NCBI GenBank assembly: GCA_903881545.1
Contig: CAIRTQ010000086.1
Span: forward strand, 1-64,000
DNA: 64,000 bases
Direction: 5' to 3'
From: an uncultured Elusimicrobia bacterium
GTDB taxonomy: Bacteria; Elusimicrobiota; Elusimicrobia; UBA1565; UBA9628
The position numbers and the translations under genes were made by a program. The notes under the pieces were generated by a model. That model was not told where the DNA came from. It worked only from the letters and a program-made list of their open reading frames with translations, and did no database searches. Of the stretch, positions 46,328 through 55,532 are shown piece by piece; positions within the stretch are counted from its first letter, which is position 1, and every line of letters begins with the position of its first letter.

Positions 46328-47514
46328 GAATATTCGCCGCGGAAGAGGAGCACAAGCTCTACGAGCTCGAACTCGCGCGCGACTGGGCGCGCTCAGGGCT
46401 GATCAGCCAGGATCAGCTCTCGGCCACGGAAAGCGGGCTCGGCCCTGCTCTGGCACAAGCGGGCTGGGCCGTCCGACTCTTGTTCTTCGGCTTTTGCGCC
46501 TGCGCGCAGTGGGCGTTGGGCGACTACCTCACGGCCGGCATCCGCGACCAGAGCCTGATAGGCTGCTACCTCCTGGGGACCGCCGTCTTGTGCTACGCGC
46601 TTGGGGAATTCCTCATCCGATGGTTCCGCCTCCACCGCTTCGGGGTGGAGGAAGCCCTGCTGGCCGGGGCTGTGGTCCAGTTCTCCATCGGCCTCTACTT
46701 GGTCATGCCCGAAAGTCTCGGCTTCTTCACCCATGACCGCGCCTTCGCCGTTTGCTGCGCGGCCGCGGCACTGTTCGGCTGGCTATACAAACGCTGCGGC
46801 TATCTCTACGCGGCCTTTGCCGCCATCGTCGCCCTTTCAGTCGCGGTAGGCTGCCTCGGTCTGCCTGAGAGGCTCACCCGCATCTGGCTCGCCTGGCTCT
46901 ACTGCCTGCTCCTGGCCGTCTCCCTGCTGAGCGATGATACCGAGCATGAAAAGGACGACCGGCTCTTTGTCAGGGCCGCCCTATTCATGTGGACCTACCT
47001 CGTCCTCAACCTCCGTCTAAATGACATCGCCAACATCCCAGGCCTTCCCGGAAGGGCCCCTCGTTACAATGGCGAGGCCATTGCCACGGGGCTCTTCTAT
47101 TGGACGACCTTCGCCCTGATCTGGATCTTTCCCGCCGCCGGGATGTTCTGGGGCGTCAAACGCCGCCAAAGGCCTATCCTCGCCGCCTCAACCGTCATGG
47201 CCCTTATCACCGTCATGACCTACAAGCCCTATCTCGGCTGGCAGCGCCACGCTTGGGATGCCGCCATCCTGGGCGCGGCCATGATGGCGCTGGCGGCCTG
47301 GCTGACGCGCTGGCTCGACTCCGGTCCCGAAGGCCGCAGAACGGGATTCACCGCCCGGCCCGCGATACTGGACCGCGACGAGGGCTTCAGCGCAGCGGCG
47401 CTTTTGGCCGCGGCGGCGGCGGGGGCCTCGGCTCAAGCCCCGGCAACGGTAAAGCCCGGGTTCGAGGGCGGCGGCGGAAGTTCCGGCGGCGGCGGGGCTA
47501 GCGGGGATTTCTGA
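46324..47514 (+). CDS. Membrane protein, DUF4401/DUF2157-like partner, Gly-rich C-terminus
   Basis: MRIFAAEEEHKLYELELARDWARSGLIS, many TMs, C-terminal GGGGSSGGGGASGDF; ATGA overlap with upstream gene. Confidence 0.6.
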   Translation: MRIFAAEEEHKLYELELARDWARSGLISQDQLSATESGLGPALAQAGWAVRLLFFGFCACAQWALGDYLTAGIRDQSLIGCYLLGTAVLCYALGEFLIRWFRLHRFGVEEALLAGAVVQFSIGLYLVMPESLGFFTHDRAFAVCCAAAALFGWLYKRCGYLYAAFAAIVALSVAVGCLGLPERLTRIWLAWLYCLLLAVSLLSDDTEHEKDDRLFVRAALFMWTYLVLNLRLNDIANIPGLPGRAPRYNGEAIATGLFYWTTFALIWIFPAAGMFWGVKRRQRPILAASTVMALITVMTYKPYLGWQRHAWDAAILGAAMMALAAWLTRWLDSGPEGRRTGFTARPAILDRDEGFSAAALLAAAAAGASAQAPATVKPGFEGGGGSSGGGGASGDF

Positions 47515-47545
47515 TCGAAGCGCGTCCTGCGCTTCGGCGGCCGGC

Positions 47546-48658
47546 TCAGCGGTAAGGGACGAAGGAGCCGGCCATGGCCGTCAGGCCCGAAAGGATCCAC
47601 GGCAAAGCCATAAGCGCGGTCACGATCAGCAGAATCGGCGAATGCGACATGACGAAATCGATGAAGCGCCGCAACTCGGCCGAAAACGGCTGCCCGGTCT
47701 TGACCGGCGCGGGCGCCTCGCCCGGCGCCGCGGCCAGATGAATAATGTTCGGCGACGCCATGACGCGGGACAAAGAGCTGATCGGCACGGAAGCCTCGAT
47801 CACCAAGACCGACTGCGCCGTTCCCGGGACGATCTGCGTGCCCATCTGGCGCAGGACGCGCAATCCCAGGCCGGCAAATTCATTTTGCAAATCGGAAACG
47901 ACCTGGGCGGCAGCGGCTCCGGCCGGCAGGCGCACCCCCATGACCATATTGGTTGCCGTCGCGCTGGCGGCCGGTGCCTGAACCGAATTAACCTGCAAGC
48001 GCGCCACTGACGGAACCTTCAAAGCCTCGGCCAAGCGCGCCGGGGACATCCAGCCCCACAGGGCCACTTGCGACGCCCCCGGTCCCACGCCGATCGCGGC
48101 CGGCGCGAACCGGAAATCCTGACGGAAGCCCGCCGCGCGACCCAGGTCGGCCACGGCATCCTTGAGCGAAGCGTCCGGCCTCTGCTTCAGGTCCAGGCTC
48201 AAAGCCACGAACACTTCACGGTCGGCCTGCGCCCTGGCCACCGGAGAATCCACGACTGCGGCGTGCAGCACGGCAGGCCGCGGCGCCGAGGGCGCGTTAG
48301 CGGAAACGCCCGGCCGCTGGCCGAGGATATGCGTCTCGTAATCGTTGCGGCCCATGACCGCGGCATCCTCATCCTCGCCGACCTCACCCAACTTCTGTGA
48401 CGACAAGGCCATGGGCGCCGTCAAGCCGCCCAACATGCTGCGCTGGCTCCGGCTTCCGTCGTCGCCTGTCGCAGCGTTGGACCCGGATCCGTTCTGGCGG
48501 GTGCCGGTCTCCATGGCGTCGGAGGCGTCCTGGAACGGCTGGGTATAACCCCCGCCCTCTCCGGCGTAACCGAGCTTGGGAGATTTAGGCTTGGAGGAAT
48601 CGCTATGCGCCGGCAGAACGAGCCAGGACGCCACGGCAAGGACGAAAATGATTTTCAT
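47546..48658 (-). CDS. Secreted/membrane-anchored protein, unknown
   Basis: Signal peptide MKIIFVLAVASWLVLPAHS, C-terminal TM segment. Confidence 0.6.
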   Translation of the reverse strand: MKIIFVLAVASWLVLPAHSDSSKPKSPKLGYAGEGGGYTQPFQDASDAMETGTRQNGSGSNAATGDDGSRSQRSMLGGLTAPMALSSQKLGEVGEDEDAAVMGRNDYETHILGQRPGVSANAPSAPRPAVLHAAVVDSPVARAQADREVFVALSLDLKQRPDASLKDAVADLGRAAGFRQDFRFAPAAIGVGPGASQVALWGWMSPARLAEALKVPSVARLQVNSVQAPAASATATNMVMGVRLPAGAAAAQVVSDLQNEFAGLGLRVLRQMGTQIVPGTAQSVLVIEASVPISSLSRVMASPNIIHLAAAPGEAPAPVKTGQPFSAELRRFIDFVMSHSPILLIVTALMALPWILSGLTAMAGSFVPYR

Positions 48659-48685
48659 TATTCCTGAAAGGTAATGATTGCGTGT

Positions 48686-48714
48686 ATATTATCAAAATCA
48701 GCCTTCCCGGTCAA
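48686..48714 (-). promoter_or_regulatory. sigma70-like promoter for 47546..48658
   Basis: Minus strand TTGACC-N17-TAATAT. Confidence 0.6.
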
Positions 48715-50305
48715 TGTCACCGATCGGTTTCTCTCCGCGGCCACTGGCCTCCCAGAGGGCGCGCAGAGCGAGCCAAGCCCCTCCCAGCGCCCCCCCCGCA
48801 AGCACGACCACGACGCTATGCCCCAAGACCATGAAGGGCGCGGCTCCGGGCCGGCCCAGAGCCGCGATGGCGCCGATAGGGAAGAAAAGCCCCAACCACA
48901 ACCAGGGCCGCGGGTCCGCGGCGTGCGCGCTCCTGGCCTCGGGCGCCTCGGCGTCGAACTGCCTGCCCACCAGAAGCAGAGCGTTCATGAAGGCGGGCAG
49001 GCCGATCAAAAATTCCCGCCACCGCCATGTCCACCACCAGAACGGGGCCGAGCCATCGGCCACGGACTGAGCCCATCCCCCCAAGCCGGCGGCGGCCAAA
49101 AGCGGCCGAGGCCGGAACAGGATGGCGACTGCGGCGGCCGCCCCTGCCAGGCGCAGGAGGTCGGCGTAGGTCGGCGTCCGGCTTAAACGCCGCGCCAGTT
49201 CCGCGCGCGACAACGGAAACAGGGCCAAGCCGCCGATGACCAGGGGCCAAGCCAAGGTCGAGAAGGCGATTCCCTCGGGCAGTTGCGAGGCATTGCTCCC
49301 CTTGAGAAGCAGGGCTACGGCCAAGCCCACGGCTACTGCCGCGGCGGCGGTCGAGGCCACGCCCATCAGCAGTTCGGCCACGGGAGAGGCCAGGGGACTG
49401 CGCTTGCGGATAAGAACGCGGACGCGCTTGAAGGCTTTGACGCCCAGACGCACCGCGATGATGGGGCCGAGCACGGCCAGCAGCCAAGCCAGCGCCAGCC
49501 GCCAGCGTCCCGGAGGCACGGCAGCCGCGGGGACGGCTGCCTCCGGCCACTCCCGACCGATGAGCTCCCGGTCCCGCAAAGGACGCAGCAGGGCGCGCAA
49601 ACGATCCAGGTTTCCCTCGACACCGCCGGCCGGGTCCAGGCGCAGCAGCAGCACCCGGCCGCGCTGGGCATAGGCCGAGCGCAGCAAGGCCGCCAGCCGG
49701 ACCGGGTTCTCCAAGACGCGCAGCGGCGCGGCTTCCGAACGCCCGGCCCGCACCGCGCCCGCGGGACCAACCACGAATGGGATCATCTGCACGGCCGCGG
49801 CCGACGCGGCGTCCTCGGCGCTGCTTCCCGCGAAGGTTTCCGGGGCCAGGCCGCCCTTGATCTCCAGAAAACCATGGCCGGCGGCGGTGCCGGTGCTGGC
49901 CAAAAGGCCCTGGACCGCCAGGACGCCCGAGAGCCGCGCGAAGAGCCCGGCGTCCCGGACCCAAAGGGCGTTGGGCTTGAGCGCGGCGTTGGGCGCGATG
50001 AGTCCAGCGCTCTTCCACTTCTCCAATTCCGCGCGTGAGAACACCAGCACCCGGCCGCCCTCGATCAATTCCCCCAAGGTGTCGGCGCGCAGGGCCATGG
50101 CGCCCACGCCCATGGCCTGGGCTCTTTGCCAGAAATCCGCGGGCGGGTAGCCCGATGCCGAGCAGACCGCCGCAGCCTCGGCGGCGTCAAGCGCCGGCAG
50201 GGACTTGGCGCCGGGCCGGGCGGCGGCGCCGGCCAGGTAGAGCAGCAGGCCGAAGCCGATGAAAAGCAGCCAAGGCCGGACCTTGTCCTGGGCGGTCACG
50301 ATCAT
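48698..50305 (-). CDS. DUF5693-like membrane protein
   Basis: N-terminal TM, soluble GVGAMALRADTLGELIEGGRVLVFSRAELE region, C-terminal TM cluster; ATG at 50305. Confidence 0.5.
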   Translation of the reverse strand: MIVTAQDKVRPWLLFIGFGLLLYLAGAAARPGAKSLPALDAAEAAAVCSASGYPPADFWQRAQAMGVGAMALRADTLGELIEGGRVLVFSRAELEKWKSAGLIAPNAALKPNALWVRDAGLFARLSGVLAVQGLLASTGTAAGHGFLEIKGGLAPETFAGSSAEDAASAAAVQMIPFVVGPAGAVRAGRSEAAPLRVLENPVRLAALLRSAYAQRGRVLLLRLDPAGGVEGNLDRLRALLRPLRDRELIGREWPEAAVPAAAVPPGRWRLALAWLLAVLGPIIAVRLGVKAFKRVRVLIRKRSPLASPVAELLMGVASTAAAAVAVGLAVALLLKGSNASQLPEGIAFSTLAWPLVIGGLALFPLSRAELARRLSRTPTYADLLRLAGAAAAVAILFRPRPLLAAAGLGGWAQSVADGSAPFWWWTWRWREFLIGLPAFMNALLLVGRQFDAEAPEARSAHAADPRPWLWLGLFFPIGAIAALGRPGAAPFMVLGHSVVVVLAGGALGGAWLALRALWEASGRGEKPIGDIDREG

Positions 50306-51747
50306 CCGACTCTCCCCGCCAAGGCCCGCGCGTAGACATCCAGGTAAAGCCGGACGGAACGACCCCATGAGAAATCGCGGCCCATGCCGGCGCGGGACAT
50401 GGTCTCCCAATCCGGCCCCGCGAAAGCGTCCAAGGCCCGGTCCAAGGCGCGGCCGAAATCCCGCGCGTCGTCCGGAATGGCCGTGAAGCCGTTGCCCGGC
50501 GGATAGTCGGAGACCGTATCGGCCAAGCCGCCGGTGCACGAGACCACGGGCACGCAGCCGTAGCGCATCGCGATCATCTGCCCCAGGCCGCAGGGCTCGA
50601 AGCGCGAGGGCATGACGATGATGTCCGCAGCGGCGTAAAGACAGTGCGCCAGCTCCTCGTTATAGCCGCAGAAGAACCGCGCGGCCCCGGGATGGCGCGC
50701 CGTCCACTTCTTCACGCTGGCCACCAGCTTCCGCTCGCCCTCCCCCATGCCCATGAAGCAACAGCGGCGCAAACGCGGCCCCAAAGCCTGGATGGCCACG
50801 TCCCAGCCTTTCTGGCGGTCAAGCCGTCCGATCATGCCGACCAGCGGCGCCCCCGCCGCGGCCTTGAGGCCGTATCGGGCGAGGAACTTCTTCTTGCACT
50901 CCCGCTTGCCCGCCATATCCTTCGCCGAGAATCGCGCGGGCAGGAATGCGTCCTTCTCCGGGTTCCAGCACTCCAAGTCGAGGCCGTTGAGGATTCCCGT
51001 CAGTTGGCCGCGGCGCCGGCGCAGGACAGTCTGTAGACCGTGCCCTCCCACGGCGGTCTGGATCTCGCCGGCATAGGTGGGGCTGACCGTATTCAGCCGG
51101 TCCGCGTGGACCAGGCCGGCCTTAAGAAAGCTGTAGCGCGCCGCCCCGCCGCGGCCGGAGCCCAGCCGGGCTGTCCGGAACTGCGGCGCCGCGAAGCCGG
51201 CTTGCAGGAAACCGCGCGCTGGGAACACTCCCTGGTAGGCCATGTTGTGCACGGTGAGCACCGAGGCGGACGCGGCGAAGAAGGGATCCCGGGCGTAGAG
51301 CGTGGCGAGGTACAGCGGCGCCAGGGCCGTCGGCCAATCGTGCGCGTGAACGATGTCTGGACGGAAGTCAACGGCCTTGGCCCCCTCCAGCGCGGCGCGG
51401 CAGAAGACGGAGAAGCGCTTGTCGCTATCTGGATAGTCGCGGCCGTCCTCGCCGTAGATGCAGTCCCGGTCGAACAGCTCCGGGCAGTCGACGAATTGGA
51501 CCACGACCGAACGCCATTGGACGCGGCGCAAGACAACCCGGACGCGGCCCGGGCCCAGAGGCACCTCCAAGAAAGTGGTCTTGCCGCCGCGGAGCGCTGC
51601 CGGAGCGATGACCCGGTACTTAGGCAGGAAGAGCAGCACATCGTGGCCGGCTTCGCCCAGCTTCTGGCACAAGGTGCCGACCACGTCGGCCAGACCGCCG
51701 GTCTTGCAGAAAGGGAAGGCCTCGCTGGCGGCCTGGAGAATCCTCAT
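50302..51747 (-). CDS. glgA: Glycogen/starch synthase
   Basis: MRILQAASEAFPFCKTGGLADVVGTLCQKLGEAGHDVLLFLPKYR; PSRFEPCGLGQMIAMRYGCVPVVSCTGGLADTV. Confidence 0.95.
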   Translation of the reverse strand: MRILQAASEAFPFCKTGGLADVVGTLCQKLGEAGHDVLLFLPKYRVIAPAALRGGKTTFLEVPLGPGRVRVVLRRVQWRSVVVQFVDCPELFDRDCIYGEDGRDYPDSDKRFSVFCRAALEGAKAVDFRPDIVHAHDWPTALAPLYLATLYARDPFFAASASVLTVHNMAYQGVFPARGFLQAGFAAPQFRTARLGSGRGGAARYSFLKAGLVHADRLNTVSPTYAGEIQTAVGGHGLQTVLRRRRGQLTGILNGLDLECWNPEKDAFLPARFSAKDMAGKRECKKKFLARYGLKAAAGAPLVGMIGRLDRQKGWDVAIQALGPRLRRCCFMGMGEGERKLVASVKKWTARHPGAARFFCGYNEELAHCLYAAADIIVMPSRFEPCGLGQMIAMRYGCVPVVSCTGGLADTVSDYPPGNGFTAIPDDARDFGRALDRALDAFAGPDWETMSRAGMGRDFSWGRSVRLYLDVYARALAGRVG

Positions 51748-51754
51748 CCGCGGC

Positions 51755-52513
51755 TCAAGTCTCCGGAGCGGGTTCCTCTGACGGCTCAGCCGGGGCTTCC
51801 TCGGCGCTGGGCCATATGGACTGGGCCGGAGGCTCTTGCGGCTCAGCCGGCGTTTCCGGCGCGGCCTCGGCTTCCGGGATGGCTTCGGTTTCTGAGGCGA
51901 CAGCGGCCTCCGCAGGAGGTTCTGAAATCACGGCTTCCGAGACCGTCACCGCTTCTGCGGCCGGCGCCGCGGCCTGGAAGTTCTCGATGGGCGGCAGGTC
52001 CTCCAGGCTGCGCAGGCCGAAATGGCGCATAAAGTCGGCGGTGGTTCCGTAGAGCAAGGGCCGGCCCACGGATTCCTTGCGCCCCACCACCTTGATGAGG
52101 CGCTTCTCCAGCAAAGATTCCAGCGCGGCGATGACCTCCACGCCGCGGATGTCCTCGATCTCCGCGCGGGTCAAAGGCTGCTTGTAGGCAATGATGGCCA
52201 AGGTCTCGTGCGCCGCGGTGGAAAGGCGCAGGGTCATCCGGTCCGTGAAGAGTTTCCGCACCAAGTCGGCGTAGGCCGGCCGCGTGGCCATCTGGTAGCC
52301 GCCGGCGACCTCCATGACCTGCAGGGCGGACTTATCGTCCTCCAGCTTCTGCCGGAGCTCGCCCACCAAGGCTTGCAGGCGGGCGGCGTCCTTGACCTTG
52401 GTAAGCTTGCGCAGCTCGTCGAGGCTCAGGGGGCGGTCGGTGATGAAGAGCAGGGTCTCCAGCCGGCCCTTGAGCTCCTCATCCTGCGGCGCTGGCGTTG
52501 GCGTCTCGGACAT
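51755..52513 (-). CDS. scpB: Segregation and condensation protein B
   Basis: ETLLFITDRPLSLDELRKL..LSTAAHETLAIIAYKQPLTRAEIEDIRGV. Confidence 0.93.
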   Translation of the reverse strand: MSETPTPAPQDEELKGRLETLLFITDRPLSLDELRKLTKVKDAARLQALVGELRQKLEDDKSALQVMEVAGGYQMATRPAYADLVRKLFTDRMTLRLSTAAHETLAIIAYKQPLTRAEIEDIRGVEVIAALESLLEKRLIKVVGRKESVGRPLLYGTTADFMRHFGLRSLEDLPPIENFQAAAPAAEAVTVSEAVISEPPAEAAVASETEAIPEAEAAPETPAEPQEPPAQSIWPSAEEAPAEPSEEPAPET

Positions 52514-53216
52514 CGACGCTGACCTCCTTTTTGTAGACCATGATGGGGCCGAAATTCCCTTCCTGCCGCAGGAAGACCTTCTGGATCTTCACGAGCTCGA
52601 GCATGGCCAAAAAGCAGGCGATGATGCCGCGGCGCTTGCGCTCGTCGGCGAAGATATCCTCCCAGCTCACGGCTGGCCGGCTCTCCATGAGGAAGAGGAT
52701 CTTGGCCTTCTTCTCCTCGATGGGGAACTCTTCGCCGGCGACCGCGCGGGTCTCGGCCGGAGCCCGGTCCAGTATGCCGCGCAGGCTCTCAAGCAGGTCA
52801 AAAAGGTTGATGTCCAGATCCTTCTGGGAGTCGTCAATATGGGGCGCGCCCCGGTAGAAGACGTCCTTGAACTCCTCGCTGCGCTGCTCCAGGAACTTGG
52901 CCGCCTCCTTAAACTTCTGATATTCCAGCAGCTTGGCCTGCAACTCGGCGGTCGGGTCGGGCCCGGACTCCTCCTCCTCTCCCGGCCGCGAGGGCAGCAG
53001 GGCCCGCGCCTTGATATCCATGAGGGTCGCGGCCATGACCAGGAACTCCCCGGCCACGTCGAGGTTGAGCTCCTTCATGAGGTCGAGGTAGTTCAGGTAC
53101 TCAGAGGTGATGCGGGCAATGGGGATATTGTGGACGTCGAGATCGTCGCGCTTGACCAGGAAGAGCAGAAGGTCGAGCGGGCCTTCGAACATCTCCAGAT
53201 GGACTTGGTGGCTCAT
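52479..53216 (-). CDS. scpA: Segregation and condensation protein A
   Basis: VHLEMFEGPLDLLLFLVKRDDLDVHNIPIARITSEYLNYLDLM. Confidence 0.93.
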   Translation of the reverse strand: MSHQVHLEMFEGPLDLLLFLVKRDDLDVHNIPIARITSEYLNYLDLMKELNLDVAGEFLVMAATLMDIKARALLPSRPGEEEESGPDPTAELQAKLLEYQKFKEAAKFLEQRSEEFKDVFYRGAPHIDDSQKDLDINLFDLLESLRGILDRAPAETRAVAGEEFPIEEKKAKILFLMESRPAVSWEDIFADERKRRGIIACFLAMLELVKIQKVFLRQEGNFGPIMVYKKEVSVDVRDANASAAG

Positions 53217-54289
53217 CGCAGCCTCATCGCCTTGCGCACCTCCGACATCGTGGCCCGGGCCACGGCCGCGGCCTGGCGCGCGCCTTCGGCCAGGACGACT
53301 TCGACGCGCTGCGGCTGCGCGGCAAGGGCCTCGCGGGCCTTGCGGAACTCCGCGGAGGGCCCGTCCATGGACCCGATCAGGCTCTTCTTGTCGGCCACGC
53401 AGCCGAGGCGGCCGGCGCGACACTCCTCGCCGATCTTCTCCCAGCCCGGGGTGTAAAGCTTGTGCAGGGCGTAGACCACGCAGCCGGGCGGGTTCTCCGC
53501 GCAGGGCTCCGGGTGGCCGGGAGTGTCCTTGCGCAACTTCGAAGGGTCCGTGTACATGGACATGATCTTGGCCTGCAGCGACTGCGCGCTCTCGAGGATG
53601 TCCACCGTGTTGCCGTAGGATTTCGACATCTTGCGGCCGTCCAAGCCCGGGATCTTGGGCGTCGGGGTCAGCAGGGGCTTGGGCTCCGCGAGCACAGGCC
53701 CGAAAAGATGGTTGAACCGGCGCGCGATCTCGCGGGACAGCTCCAGGTGCGGCAGCTGGTCCTGGCCCACCGGGACCCGGCTGCCCTTATAGAGCAGGAT
53801 GTCTGCAGCCTGCAATACCGGGTAGCCCAGGAAGCCGTAGGTGCAGAGATCCTCGCGCGACGCGGCGGCGGGCGCCGGCTCGGCTGTGGGGCCTGCTGCG
53901 GCCACGGCCTGCGCGTGCTTGGTCTTAGCCAGCTCGTGCAGCTGTTCCTTCCAGGTCGGGTTGTTCTCCAGCCAGGACAGCGAGGTGGTCATGCCCAGGA
54001 GCAAGGCCAGCTCGGCATGCTCGGGCACATCGGATTGCTTGAAGATGACGCACTTGGCCGGATCCAGGCCCGCGGCCAGCCAATCCAGCACCATCTCCCG
54101 GATGTTGGCCTGCAAGGCCCCCGTGTCGGCGTAGCCGGTGGTGAGCATGTGCCAGTCCGCCACGAAGAAGTAGCACTGACAGCTCTCGGTCAGGGAAATC
54201 CAGTTCTTGAGCGCGCCCCAGTAGTTGCCGATGTGCAGGCGCCCTGTGGGCCGCATACCGGAAACCACCACCTCGCGATGCTCGGACAT
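53213..54289 (-). CDS. trpS: Tryptophanyl-tRNA synthetase
   Basis: VVSGMRPTGRLHIGNYWGALKNW; DGRKMSKSYGNTVDI. Confidence 0.97.
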   Translation of the reverse strand: MSEHREVVVSGMRPTGRLHIGNYWGALKNWISLTESCQCYFFVADWHMLTTGYADTGALQANIREMVLDWLAAGLDPAKCVIFKQSDVPEHAELALLLGMTTSLSWLENNPTWKEQLHELAKTKHAQAVAAAGPTAEPAPAAASREDLCTYGFLGYPVLQAADILLYKGSRVPVGQDQLPHLELSREIARRFNHLFGPVLAEPKPLLTPTPKIPGLDGRKMSKSYGNTVDILESAQSLQAKIMSMYTDPSKLRKDTPGHPEPCAENPPGCVVYALHKLYTPGWEKIGEECRAGRLGCVADKKSLIGSMDGPSAEFRKAREALAAQPQRVEVVLAEGARQAAAVARATMSEVRKAMRLR

Positions 54290-54334
54290 TAGGCGACTAT
54301 CTTATCCTATATGCGTCGAGGGAAACAAGAAAGA

Positions 54335-54359
54335 GGTTCCGGCGCAAAGCGCCGGAACC
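54335..54359 (-). terminator. Strong hairpin terminator
   Basis: Perfect 11-bp stem GGTTCCGGCGC-AAA-GCGCCGGAACC; minus strand followed by TCTTTCTTGTTTC. Confidence 0.7.
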
Positions 54360-54439
54360 CGCGCCGACCGAAGGAAGGCGCCCGCACCTGCGGCCAACCA
54401 GAATTGAACGCGGGAGTGGCCACCGGCCTTTAATAGAAT

Positions 54440-54495
54440 CGGCGCCGATGCGGAAGGTCGGCGCCGGGGCCTGCGCGGCGTACGCCGCGCAGGCC
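54440..54495. repeat. Two adjacent inverted repeats
   Basis: CGGCGCCGA-N9-TCGGCGCCG (54440-54466) and perfect 28-bp palindrome GGCCTGCGCGGCGTACGCCGCGCAGGCC (54468-54495). Confidence 0.85.
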
Positions 54496-54506
54496 GCATT
54501 ACGGCA

Positions 54507-55532
54507 TCAGGGCCGCACAACCGGCGCCGCGCAGCGGAAGCCGTTGGTCTCGCTCTTGCCCTGGGGGAAATACCAGTCCCGGCTGGCGGCGCGGCACTTG
54601 TCCGCGGGGCTAGACCAAGAACCGCCGCGCAGCACACGGTTCTCTCCCGAAGCGGGGCCGGCGGGGTTCTTCTGGGGCTCGGAGTCGTAACCCTCATGAT
54701 ACCAGTCCGCCACCCACTGCGCGACGTTGCCATGCATGTCGAAAAGGTCGTATTGGTTCGACCGCTTCCGGCCGACCGGATGCGAGTGCCCCCCCGAATT
54801 ATTAGAGAACCAGGCGTATTCGCCGAGCTCGGTCTCCTTGTCCCCGAAGCTGTAGAGGGTCTGCACCCGGCCGCGCGCCGCCTTCTCCCACTGCGCCTCG
54901 GTGGGCAGGCGCTTGCCCGCCCATTCGCAGTAGGCGACGGCGTCGTCCCAGCTCACGTACACCACGGGAAGATCGTCTCCGTTGCCCGGCTGGCTCATCA
55001 TGGGCCGGCCCGCGGCCGCGCCGAACTGCCGGTACTGCGCCACGATGACCAGATACTTGTCCATGTCGAAAGCATCCAGGAAGACCTTGTGCTGAGGGCG
55101 CTCGTCCGCGCTGCCTTCCGAGGCGGTGGAGCCCATCCAGAACCAACCTGCGGGTATCCGGACCATCTCATTGCCCTGCCGCAACCCGGTCTTGGCGGCG
55201 AACCGGCGGCATTCGACGGCAACGAGGCAGGCGTCGCAAGCCAGGACGGGAGAATCCTTCTCCACGTCCCAGACCGCTTCCTTCTCCCCCGTTCCAGACA
55301 CCGGACCAAAATCGCCCCGCAGCGTGACCGGGACCAAGCCGAAGGTCTTGCCGCCGTCGTCCGAGATCTTGAAAGTCGCCTCACAACGCTCCACGGCCGC
55401 AAGCTCCAGCCGATAACGGAGATGGACCAAGCCCTGGGGGTCCTGCTGGAAGCTCGCGTTCCGTACCGCCGCAGGAGCCGCCTGCGCCCGGCCGGCCAGG
55501 GCCAGCAGCGCCGTCAACATTGCCGCGCTCAT
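54507..55532 (-). CDS. SUMF1/formylglycine-generating-enzyme-like domain protein
   Basis: EMVRIPAGWFWMGS..PVVYVSWDDAVAYCEWAGKRLPTEAQWEKAARG..DMHGNVAQWVADWY..VLRGGSW. Confidence 0.9.
   Translation of the reverse strand: MSAAMLTALLALAGRAQAAPAAVRNASFQQDPQGLVHLRYRLELAAVERCEATFKISDDGGKTFGLVPVTLRGDFGPVSGTGEKEAVWDVEKDSPVLACDACLVAVECRRFAAKTGLRQGNEMVRIPAGWFWMGSTASEGSADERPQHKVFLDAFDMDKYLVIVAQYRQFGAAAGRPMMSQPGNGDDLPVVYVSWDDAVAYCEWAGKRLPTEAQWEKAARGRVQTLYSFGDKETELGEYAWFSNNSGGHSHPVGRKRSNQYDLFDMHGNVAQWVADWYHEGYDSEPQKNPAGPASGENRVLRGGSWSSPADKCRAASRDWYFPQGKSETNGFRCAAPVVRP

Noticed and set aside
54390-54440. tRNA-like segment (CCCGCGTTCAATTCTGG on the minus strand)
   Set aside because: Only a T-arm-like string; no cloverleaf or anticodon arm could be built.
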